Positions 1 through 14,000 of a stretch of DNA of 14,997 bases are shown here, in pieces. The position numbers were made by a program, and so were the translations under genes. Location: the NCBI GenBank assembly GCA_937967285.1, contig CALBSU010000835.1, positions 1 through 14,997 of the forward strand, in the 5' to 3' direction. Within the stretch, counting starts at the first letter, position 1. Every line of letters starts with the position of its first letter. The DNA is from an uncultured Acidobacteriota bacterium. Its GTDB lineage: Bacteria; Acidobacteriota; Blastocatellia; RBC074. The notes beneath the pieces were generated by a model. It did no database searches. It was given only the letters and a program-made list of their open reading frames with translations, and had not been told where the DNA came from.

Positions 1-30
1 ACTTTATACTTTCTACCTTCTACTTTCTAC
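1..30 (-). repeat. GTAGAAA heptad tandem repeat at 3' end of PD40 gene
   Basis: Read on the minus strand, positions 30 to 3 are four consecutive 7-bp units: GTAGAAA, GTAGAAG, GTAGAAA, GTATAAA. The second unit contains the TAG stop (20-22) of the PD40 gene, so the last residues of that protein (Ser-Arg-Lys) are encoded by repeat-like sequence. The array runs to the window edge and may continue. The same heptad recurs at 9748-9857. Because 7 is not a multiple of 3, three units place a TAG in every forward frame. Confidence 0.85.
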
Positions 31-961
31 TTCTTTCAGGCATTGGAGGCTCTCCGACGAAGACTGCTGAATCGTCGACGCCCATGTTTCTGGTCAGTCG
101 CTCGACGCGCCCCGATGTCAGATCCATCAGGTAGAGTTCAGCATCGCCGTCGCGCATCGAGGTGAAGATCATCCGATCTCCGCGCGCCGAGATAGCCGGG
201 CTGCTGTCGTTCCTGTCGGTCAGGACGCGGAAGCTGCCGCCGATCGAATCGACGATGGCGATGCCTTTCAGTTCGCTCGCGGTTGCCGCCGTTGTGAAGG
301 CTATTTTCGACGAATCCGCGCTCCAGCTCAACCCGCCCAGCACAGCGGCATTCGACGTCACCTGGCGGAGCTCGCCCGTCAGGCGATCGCACGTCCAGAT
401 ATCGAAATTCCCGCCGCGATTCGAGACGAAAGCGATCCGCGACCCGTCCGGAGCGATGACCGGGTTGAAGTCGAGATACGCGCCATCGACGGGAACGAGG
501 ATGCGGCGACCGGCGCCGCTCGATGTCATCAGCTCGATCCCGTTTCCGGAAGAGAATGAGAGCCAGTTGGCGTCGGCCGTCAGGCTCGGCGATGTCTCGT
601 CCATCGGATTGACCGTCAGTCGATTCAGGCTGACGATCGTCGGACGCCGGGTTCGCCACGCGATGCCGATCTCGGCCCGGAACAGTTCGAAGCTGCTGCC
701 GGTCCGGGCGGCATAAGCCAGATTGCGTCCGTCGGCTGCGATCGTCGGACTGATGTGGCCTCGACCGGTGTTGGTCAACTGGCTGACCTGTCGGCTGTCG
801 AGATCGATCATGTAGAGTTCGGCCGCGCCGCCGTTTCGTTGCGAGACGAAGATGGCGAACCTTTCGTCCGTCGTCCGCGCCTGCGCCATGGCTACTGCCG
901 GCAGGGCGGCCATCAGAAGGACAGCCAGGACACGCACGCCATTGATGTATCTCTGAATCAT
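20..961 (-). CDS. Exported PD40 (TolB-like) beta-propeller protein
   Basis: This 313-residue protein has a clear signal peptide: basic start, hydrophobic stretch at residues 9-24 and a likely cleavage after AMAQA (residue 28). The rest is about six WD40-like PD40 repeats, at roughly residues 33-63, 66-97, 122-155, 163-203, 207-248 and 251-292. They carry the family pattern of S-P-x-hydrophobic-x-DG followed by a basic residue, and a D-I/L-Y/W strand, as in FNPVIAPDGSRIAFVSNRGG. PD40 repeats form the propeller of TolB, but this protein is shorter than TolB (about 430 residues) and lacks its N-terminal domain, so it should not be called tolB. The ATG at 959-961 is preceded by GGGGAG with 9-nt spacing. 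It lies 31 nt downstream of the large NHL gene and is probably co-transcribed with it. The likely role is a periplasmic or secreted binding scaffold; the ligand is unknown. Confidence 0.88.
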   Translation of the reverse strand: MIQRYINGVRVLAVLLMAALPAVAMAQARTTDERFAIFVSQRNGGAAELYMIDLDSRQVSQLTNTGRGHISPTIAADGRNLAYAARTGSSFELFRAEIGIAWRTRRPTIVSLNRLTVNPMDETSPSLTADANWLSFSSGNGIELMTSSGAGRRILVPVDGAYLDFNPVIAPDGSRIAFVSNRGGNFDIWTCDRLTGELRQVTSNAAVLGGLSWSADSSKIAFTTAATASELKGIAIVDSIGGSFRVLTDRNDSSPAISARGDRMIFTSMRDGDAELYLMDLTSGRVERLTRNMGVDDSAVFVGEPPMPERSRK

Positions 962-992
962 TGTCTCAGACTCCCCGGGTTCGAGGCCCGCT

Positions 993-5573
<4,581 letters not shown>

Positions 5574-5582
5574 GTCCTGCTG

Positions 5583-5586
5583 CTCC
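5583..5586 (-). promoter_or_regulatory. Shine-Dalgarno GGAG that decides the start of the giant NHL gene
   Basis: GGAG on the minus strand lies 9 nt before the ATG at 5571-5573. The alternative TTG at 5586-5588 overlaps this site and has only TTTTCGGA-type sequence before it. The ATG is therefore preferred, which shortens the protein by five residues. Confidence 0.55.
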
Positions 5587-5708
5587 AATCCGAAAATGGG
5601 CGAACCCTGTTTTCAGACCCGTGCTTTCAAATAATTCGAGCGCTGTTAACTCGTTGAAACTGCGTCCGCTGATTTACCTTTGAATGCTCGCCGACGTATT
5701 CCGCCCGT

Positions 5709-5723
5709 CCGATCAGCGATCGG
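5709..5723. promoter_or_regulatory. Palindrome CCGATC-AGC-GATCGG, possible operator
   Basis: Two perfect 6-bp arms are separated by 3 bp, about 136 bp upstream of the NHL gene start. The symmetry suits a dimeric DNA-binding protein or a short hairpin. No regulator family can be assigned from the sequence. Confidence 0.3.
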
Positions 5724-5933
5724 CATATGAGATGAGTTCCAGCATTACGATGGCGAAGACTGGCGGATAATCCGGGGCCGACGATCGATCGGGCAGCCTT
5801 CCTTAAATTATCCATAGATCCGGGGGCAATTTAGAGTAGTCAGATCCGGAATGAACCCACACTTCGAGCTAATATTGGGGAGTTTTTGAAGCGGACTGCT
5901 TAACTGTCTTTCGAATTTCTTCGCGTCAGGATC

Positions 5934-5973
5934 CAGTGAGGGCTACCGTCAAGCTACCCGTAGCGGTTCACTG
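5934..5973. other. Imperfect 40-nt hairpin in the divergent region
   Basis: The outer stem CAGTGA (5934-5939) pairs with TCACTG (5968-5973), and the inner stem GCTAC (5942-5946) pairs with GTAGC (5960-5964). They are separated by a small asymmetric internal loop and capped by a 13-nt loop. It is roughly equidistant (330-360 bp) from both divergent start codons. It could be a leader structure, a small RNA or a terminator remnant; no T-run follows on either strand. Confidence 0.3.
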
Positions 5974-6109
5974 CTCCAAAAACCCGAATCATCTTAGCCA
6001 AGGGACAGCGGCCAGTCAAGCATTTCTTCCTCACGCCGGGATCGGCTTTGGGAGCGGTTTGATCTAATGTTTACATTGACTTGTGGGATCGCGGAGAGCC
6101 CGCCCCCGG

Positions 6110-6139
6110 TTGCAGTCACGCTGTGCAAAGACATATATT
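6110..6139 (+). promoter_or_regulatory. Weak sigma70-like promoter candidate for the ASPIC/UnbV gene
   Basis: TTGCAG (6110-6115) and TATATT (6134-6139) are separated by 18 bp. The -10 matches consensus in five of six positions, the -35 in only three. Predicted transcription would begin near 6146, so the inverted repeat at 6148-6269 would form the 5' untranslated leader. Confidence 0.3.
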
Positions 6140-6147
6140 GGAAACGG

Positions 6148-6269
6148 GTAACTGCTCAGGGTAATGATAGAGTTTCCAGTCCGTATCTCGAAATCTGATT
6201 AAAGTAAAAACCATATCCTTATAGATCAAGACTGGAAACTGGAAACTTTACCCCCGGCTGAGCAGCTAC
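6148..6269. repeat. Composite 122-bp inverted repeat containing CTGGAAA heptads
   Basis: The outer arms GTAACTGCTCAG (6148-6159) and CTGAGCAGCTAC (6258-6269) match at 11 of 12 positions. Inner arms AGTTTCCAGTC (6171-6181) and GACTGGAAACT (6230-6240) are perfectly complementary, and a short GGGTA (6159-6163) has a TACCC partner near 6249-6253. The loop (6182-6229) is AT-rich. The right side carries an extra unit, so CTGGAAA is tandemly duplicated at 6232-6245. It ends 33 bp before the ASPIC/UnbV start codon. It could be a small non-autonomous mobile repeat or a structured 5' leader. Confidence 0.6.
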
Positions 6270-6302
6270 GAAAGCGACACGTCAGTCTGTGAGAATCGAC
6301 AC

Positions 6303-8024
6303 ATGTCATTAATCAAACCATCACCGGGACAGTTTACGCGCCTGCTGCTGGCGGCGGCGACAATGCTGACGATTGCGCAGGCGGTCCGGAATGCGGGAGA
6401 GGGTTTCGAGGTCTCCTTCACGGATGTCGCCAAAAAGGCCGGCCTGAGCCACCGGACCGTCTACGGCGACGAGGGCAGGAACCGCTATCTGCTTGAAACG
6501 ACAGGCTGCGGCGTCGCCTGGTTCGATTACGACAACGACGGATGGCTCGATATCTTCTTCGTCAACGGATCGCGGTTCGGCGGCTTCGAGTCGGGCGGCG
6601 AACCGTCGAATCGCCTCTACCGCAACAATCGCGACGGGACATTCACCGATGTCACGTCCAGGGCAGGACTGACCCGGGGCGGGTGGGGGCAGTCGGTCTG
6701 CGTGGGAGATTACGACAACGACGGTCAGGATGACATGTTCGTCTCGTATTACGGCCGCAACGCGCTCTACCGCAACCGCGGCGACGGAACCTTCGAGGAT
6801 GTGACCGACCGGGCCGGCGTCGGCGCCAATGCGACGAAGTGGGGCTCCGGCAGCGCCTTCGTGGACATCGACAAGGACGGAGACCTCGATCTCTTCGTGG
6901 CCGGCTATATCGACTTCGATCCGAAGACCGCGCCCCTGCCCGAAAGCGTCCCGTGTCTCTACAAAGGGCTGACCGTCGCCTGCGGACCTCCGGGCCTGAA
7001 AGGCGGAGTCAACACGCTCTACCGGAACGACGGCAACGGCAGGTTCACAGACATCTCCGAGAAATCAGGCATCCGCAAGGCCTTCGGAACATACAGCCTA
7101 GGCGTACTGACGGCCGATTTCGACAACGACTCCTGGCCCGACATCTACGTCGCTAATGACACATCCCCGGCGGCGCTCTATCGCAACAACAGGGATGGAA
7201 CCTTCACTGACATCGGAGTCGAGGCCGGGGCCGCATACAGCTCCGAGGGCAAACCGCAGGCCGGCATGGGAGTCGCTGCCGGCGACTACGACGGCGACGG
7301 GCTGCTCGACATCTTCAAGACCAACTTCTCCGGCGATACTTCGTCGCTCTATCGCAACCTCGGAAAGAACTTCTTCGACGACGCGACATTTTCGGCCGGC
7401 ATCGGAGTCAACACGCGCTGGCTGGGATGGGGCTGCGGCTTCTTCGATCCGGACAACGACGGCTGGCTGGACATCCTGCTGGTCAACGGCCACGTCTATC
7501 CCGAAGTCGATAAACTCGAGGCCGAAGCGGGCTATGCTCAGCGGAAGGTCCTCTACCGCAACCTGCGAAACGGCAATTTCAGCGACGTAACCGAAAAGGT
7601 CGGCGGAGCGCTGCTTGAGCCGACCGCCGCCCGTGGAGCCGCCTTCGGCGATTACGACAACGACGGATTGACCGACATCGCCATCAATCCGGTCAACCAG
7701 ACGCCAGTTCTCCTCCGCGGATCGTCGCGGAGCGGCAATAACTGGATCGGGATCAGGGCGATCGGCACCAGATCCAACCGGAGCGGCATCGGAGCCCGCA
7801 TCGTCTGCCTGACCGACGACCGGCGGCAGATCGACGAGGTACGCAGCGGCGGAAGCTACTACTCCCAGAACGACCTGCGGGTCCATTTCGGCCTCGGGCG
7901 GGCAACAAAAGTCAAATCCATCGAGATCCGCTGGCCCTCGGGAACCGTCGATACGCTCAAAGATCTGCCCGTCAACCGCTACATCCGCGTCCGGGAAGGC
8001 TCCGGCCTGATCGAAGAAAAATGA
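6303..8024 (+). CDS. FG-GAP/VCBS propeller protein with C-terminal ASPIC/UnbV domain (CRTAC1-like)
   Basis: This 573-residue protein has an N-terminal export signal (hydrophobic residues 13-27). Seven FG-GAP/VCBS blades follow, each with a calcium-loop motif of the DxDxDG type starting at Asp75, Asp136, Asp188, Asp272, Asp328, Asp382 and Asp450. The fourth has Ser in place of the usual Gly (DFDNDSWPD). Between blades 3 and 4 is a Cys pair (Cys218 and Cys227) in CLYKGLTVACGPPGL, which resembles a segment I recall from other ASPIC/UnbV proteins. Residues 485-550 are the ASPIC/UnbV domain, with RSGIGARIV, GGSYYSQNDLRVHFGLG and a terminal WPSG. Seven blades fit one closed calcium-binding propeller. 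The family is exported and its bacterial function is undefined; a role in binding or adhesion is inference. The ATG at 6303 has only a weak GAGA upstream. The gene stands alone and is followed by the htrA promoter. Confidence 0.92.
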   Translation: MSLIKPSPGQFTRLLLAAATMLTIAQAVRNAGEGFEVSFTDVAKKAGLSHRTVYGDEGRNRYLLETTGCGVAWFDYDNDGWLDIFFVNGSRFGGFESGGEPSNRLYRNNRDGTFTDVTSRAGLTRGGWGQSVCVGDYDNDGQDDMFVSYYGRNALYRNRGDGTFEDVTDRAGVGANATKWGSGSAFVDIDKDGDLDLFVAGYIDFDPKTAPLPESVPCLYKGLTVACGPPGLKGGVNTLYRNDGNGRFTDISEKSGIRKAFGTYSLGVLTADFDNDSWPDIYVANDTSPAALYRNNRDGTFTDIGVEAGAAYSSEGKPQAGMGVAAGDYDGDGLLDIFKTNFSGDTSSLYRNLGKNFFDDATFSAGIGVNTRWLGWGCGFFDPDNDGWLDILLVNGHVYPEVDKLEAEAGYAQRKVLYRNLRNGNFSDVTEKVGGALLEPTAARGAAFGDYDNDGLTDIAINPVNQTPVLLRGSSRSGNNWIGIRAIGTRSNRSGIGARIVCLTDDRRQIDEVRSGGSYYSQNDLRVHFGLGRATKVKSIEIRWPSGTVDTLKDLPVNRYIRVREGSGLIEEK

Positions 8025-8029
8025 GATTC

Positions 8030-8058
8030 TTGAAATGAGTTCAAAGCGGCGTTATTAT
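8030..8058 (+). promoter_or_regulatory. Sigma70-like promoter of htrA with overlapping palindrome
   Basis: TTGAAA (8030-8035), a 17-bp spacer and TATTAT (8053-8058) form a good sigma70-type promoter six bases after the stop of the upstream gene. The -35 is part of an inverted repeat, TTGAA-ATGAG-TTCAA (8030-8044), a plausible operator overlapping the polymerase site. The predicted start near 8065 gives a leader of about 100 nt. Confidence 0.5.
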
Positions 8059-8093
8059 TAGTTGTTGTCTGTCTTGAGACTGATCAACATGGC

Positions 8094-8118
8094 CGGACAG
8101 GTCGTTTCTGACTGTCCG
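8094..8118 (+). other. Leader hairpin upstream of htrA
   Basis: CGGACAG (8094-8100) and CTGTCCG (8112-8118) are perfect 7-bp arms around an 11-nt loop. The hairpin lies between the predicted transcription start and the Shine-Dalgarno of htrA (AGGAG, 8151-8155). It may stabilise or regulate the mRNA, or be a protein-binding palindrome; no T-run follows, so a terminator is unlikely. Confidence 0.4.
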
Positions 8119-8150
8119 CAATGACTGTAAATGCGGAATTCAGTTGTGTG

Positions 8151-10477
<2,327 letters not shown>

Positions 10478-10532
10478 CTTGATTAATAACCTCCTCTGAT
10501 TATGTTGATGGCTTGAATGTCGCGGTCGGCTG

Positions 10533-10844
<312 letters not shown>

Positions 10845-10850
10845 ATGCAT

Positions 10851-10854
10851 TCCT
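10851..10854 (-). promoter_or_regulatory. Shine-Dalgarno AGGA that decides the TMEM14-like start
   Basis: AGGA on the minus strand is 6 nt from the ATG at 10844 but directly adjacent to the in-frame ATG at 10850. Normal spacing favours the downstream codon. Confidence 0.45.
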
Positions 10855-10933
10855 CGCTCTTGTGAGATAGCTTGCTGATGAATAATGACGGAGACGGCTC
10901 TCCCGCCGCCGGTTTGATTCGGTACATATGCGG

Positions 10934-10962
10934 ATTATTACTGAACCCGTTCAGCTTATCAC
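10934..10962 (-). promoter_or_regulatory. Promoter candidate for TMEM14-sod with palindrome in the spacer
   Basis: On the minus strand, GTGATA (10962-10957), a 17-bp spacer and AATAAT (10939-10934) resemble a sigma70 promoter; the -10 is five of six. The spacer contains the perfect palindrome CTGAAC-CC-GTTCAG (10941-10954), a natural position for a repressor. Transcription from here would give a leader of about 80 nt before the TMEM14-like gene. Confidence 0.4.
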
Positions 10963-10984
10963 CATCAGGACGGGGAAGCAATTC

Positions 10985-11005
10985 GACGGAATGACGATCC
11001 GTCAT
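10985..11005 (-). other. Two overlapping inverted repeats at the stop of the giant modular gene
   Basis: GACGGA (10985-10990) and TCCGTC (10998-11003) are perfect arms with a 7-nt loop. ATGACG (10991-10996) and CGTCAT (11000-11005) are perfect arms with a 3-nt loop. The two hairpins share bases and exclude each other. They overlap the TGA stop (11002-11004) of the gene upstream. No T-run follows, so this is at best a weak terminator or an mRNA 3'-end structure. Confidence 0.35.
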
Positions 11006-14000
11006 CTGACATAAATCCTCAGGACATTTGCCGGCCGGCCGTCGAACGACATCTGGAGTTCGGTCTCGCCGCGACCTGCGAGCTCGCGCGGCAGAAGCAT
11101 GTTGATCTGATCGAGTCCCGCGAAATACCCCTGGGCCCCGGCGTACTGAACAGGAGCCGGTATTCCGCCGATGAGGGTCTCGACCGCATCGAGTGAAGTT
11201 CGATAGCGGAATCCGGTCCCATACAGAATCAGATAGACCTGCTCGGCCGCCGGGCCCAGATCAATCGGAAGCGCCAGATATCGTTTGAGCGTCTGATCGT
11301 ATGCGGCTACCGGCTCGTAAACCTGTGAGCCGTCGGCACGCACTCTGAGCAGGACCGCAGCCGGAACTCCCAGACCGTCCGCATTGGCCGCAAACAAACC
11401 GGGAGCAACGACGTCATTGACTGATGTCCCGACCGATACGCCTCCCACACCGTTGACGACGGTTACCGTGACCGGCCCCGGAATCAACCCTGAGGGCATC
11501 TGGAAGTTGACCTGTTCGGGCGAAACGAACAACAGTGGCGCGTATATTTCCGTCCCGAGAAGATCCCTGACCTTGACCGTCGTCCCGGCCAGAACCGTCG
11601 GAAGCGGCAACGCAGCCGCCGCCTGTATCGACGTCGCCAGTGAAGACCCGAAGGCAGCCGCGATCGCTTCGGCGGCAAGTCCGGCCCGGCTGTAGCTTGC
11701 GCTCGAAACGCTGATCACTCCCTGCGCCTGGGCAACAAGAAATGTCTTGCCGGCGACTGTAATCACCCCCTGCCGGGGATCGGCGCTGGCCGTCACTGAA
11801 AAGCTGACCGTTCCGTTTCCGTTGCCGGCATTGCCCGCGTTGATTCCGATCCACGGGGATGTTGTCGATGCTCCCCAGTTGCAGCCCGACGGAGCGGTAA
11901 CGCTGATCAGACCGCTGCCGGCGCTGCCGGCGAACGACTGCCCGGAGGGCGATACGGAATAGATGCAGGCGCCGACTCCGACCATCCCGGCCTGGATCAT
12001 GATATTGACCGGCACCAGATTGCCCTGCTGGTTGACGATCCCTCCAAGCCGGCTGTAACTGGCCCCGTCATTGGTCGAGTAGAAGGCCCTCTGCTGCTGC
12101 GACCCGCTCGAATCGGCTGAAAATCCGACGCCGGCCGCCGGCCGCGGAGCCTGATAACCGACGTAGATGTCTCCTGATTCAATTGTCAGTGGAGCAGCTA
12201 CTCCGGTTGCTGAATAGGTATCGCTCAGCGCCTGCAGATCGAAATCGATGAATCCTCCTCCCGGCGGCACCTCCGGAATCGTGACCAGTTTGTTGATCAG
12301 GTTCGTCCCGTTGACCGGAGGCTGTCCCGTCCCGTTGGGATCGGCCATGACAACAAGTCTGATCTGTTGCCCGGCCGGCGAAGGAAGGTTCTGAAACTGA
12401 ATGAAATGGATGCGGATGGTCCGCAGCGTGAGCGGATAGAACCGTGGCGTCAGTCGATTGACGATAACCAGTCCGTCCAGATATGCGCCGAATTCGATCG
12501 TTCCGTCATCCGTTGCCAGCATATCGGACGGCTGAGTTCCCTCGACGTAACCGGTCGTCGTTACCGGGAAAGTATACTTGTTCTCTGCATTGCTGACGAA
12601 GATCAGCGTTGTGCGGTAGCTGCCCGGAGCCGAAGGCTTGAAATTGACGGTTATCCGTTTGCTTTGTCCGGGTTCGACTCCGAGAGGGGTATCGGCCAAA
12701 TCGACTGTGAAATGCGGATCGCCCGAGGTGACAGCCTGAAGCCAGAGCTTCGATGTCCCGGGATTACTGACCGTCAGGAACGCCGCGTTGGTGACGTTGA
12801 GCATTGCCTGGCCGAAGTCGAGAGGCGAGGGCGTGACGGCGATGTCCGGACTTCCTGCCGGCACAGCCTGCGCGGTCAACGGAATTATCACCTGCGGAGT
12901 GTTGGTCGCGTTGCTGCCGATCGTCAGCGTGCCGTTGACGGGCCCGACCGCTTTAGCCGTCAGGCTGACGATGATATCGGCCGAGAACGTCATATCGATT
13001 GTGAACGGCAATGTCCGCCCCGAAAAGCTGAAATCCTGACTGCTGAAGGCCAGTGAGCTGATGATCAACCCTCCTCGTCCGAAGTTCGCGATGTTGAGCG
13101 TCAGATCCTTCCTCTTTCCGACTTCGACAACACCGAAATTCAGGCTCGTCTGACCGACCTGAATGATCGGATTGGTGACGGTGAAATCCACCGGATTGCT
13201 CGTCTGTCCCCCGAAAGTGACCGTTACCGGGTGGATGCCTTCGTCGAGTCCGGGCGGCACCGCCGTTACGATCTGCGTGACTGAAGCGCTGCTGACTGCC
13301 GCCTGGATATTTCCGAAACGGACCGTGTTATCGCCTGTCTGCGCTCCGAAATTGTTTCCGTTGATGGTCACGATCGTTCCGATCGGTCCGTCCTGCGGCG
13401 AAACAGTCGAGATCGTCGGTGCAAGCGGAATGACCGAAAATAGATTGGCCGGTCCGCTGCCGCCCTTCAATCCCCCGATGTTCGTGACAAAAATCTCGTG
13501 CTGAATCAGCGGAGCATCGGCGGCGATATTGATCCTCCGGCGGATCTCTCCGGTGCTGATCAGACCGCTCCCGGGAGGTACCTCCGGCAGCAGGTCGATG
13601 CCGGTTCCGGGCACGATCGTCACTTCCGCGCCGGGCAGGAAGTTGCTCCCTTCGATTCTGATTTCCAGATTGCCCGCCCCCTGCCCGGCAGATGACGGAC
13701 TGATCCGTGAAATCACCGGGGGCCCGTAGACATCGAGAAGCTCATCCGTCTCGTTGTTCATCGGGTTCGGATCCTGATTCAGACTTGTAACCGTTGCCCT
13801 GTTGATGATCAGCCCCGCTCTGTTGGCCTTGACGACGATCGAAACCGTTCTGGTCGTCCCCGCGGCCACGCCACCGAGATTGCAGATCACCGTTCGATTC
13901 CCCTGACAGCCGGGCGGCAGCGAGATCAGCTCGACCCCGTCCGGCAATGTCTCCGTCAGGAAGACCCCGCTTGCCGGGGACGGTCCGAAATTCGTGACCA

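Larger units (their letters stand above)
5574..6302. other. Divergent intergenic region without a convincing gene
   Basis: About 730 bp separate the NHL gene (minus) and the ASPIC/UnbV gene (plus). The region is visibly more AT-rich than its neighbours. Reading frames are short and broken; the longest (5627-5815, minus, 62 codons) has no Shine-Dalgarno and no recognisable similarity. Structures present are the CCGATC-AGC-GATCGG palindrome (5709-5723), an imperfect hairpin (5934-5973), a weak plus-strand promoter candidate (6110-6139) and a composite inverted repeat (6148-6269). I found no convincing -35/-10 pair for the minus-strand gene. Confidence 0.7.

Noticed and set aside
20..961. Assignment of the PD40 gene as tolB
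   Set aside because: It is over 100 residues shorter than TolB, lacks the N-terminal TolB domain, and there are no tol-pal neighbours.
5627..5815. A 62-codon frame on the minus strand upstream of the giant NHL gene
   Set aside because: No Shine-Dalgarno before its ATG, no recognisable motif, and composition unlike the neighbouring genes. A leader peptide cannot be excluded but is not supported.
7098..7886. A 262-codon open frame on the minus strand opposite the ASPIC/UnbV gene
   Set aside because: Val/Asp/Ala-rich shadow of the calcium-loop repeats; no domain or ribosome binding site.
10941..10954. CTGAACCCGTTCAG as a LexA box
   Set aside because: The Gram-positive LexA site has GAAC and GTTC separated by 4 bp; here the gap is 2 bp, and the downstream genes are not SOS genes.
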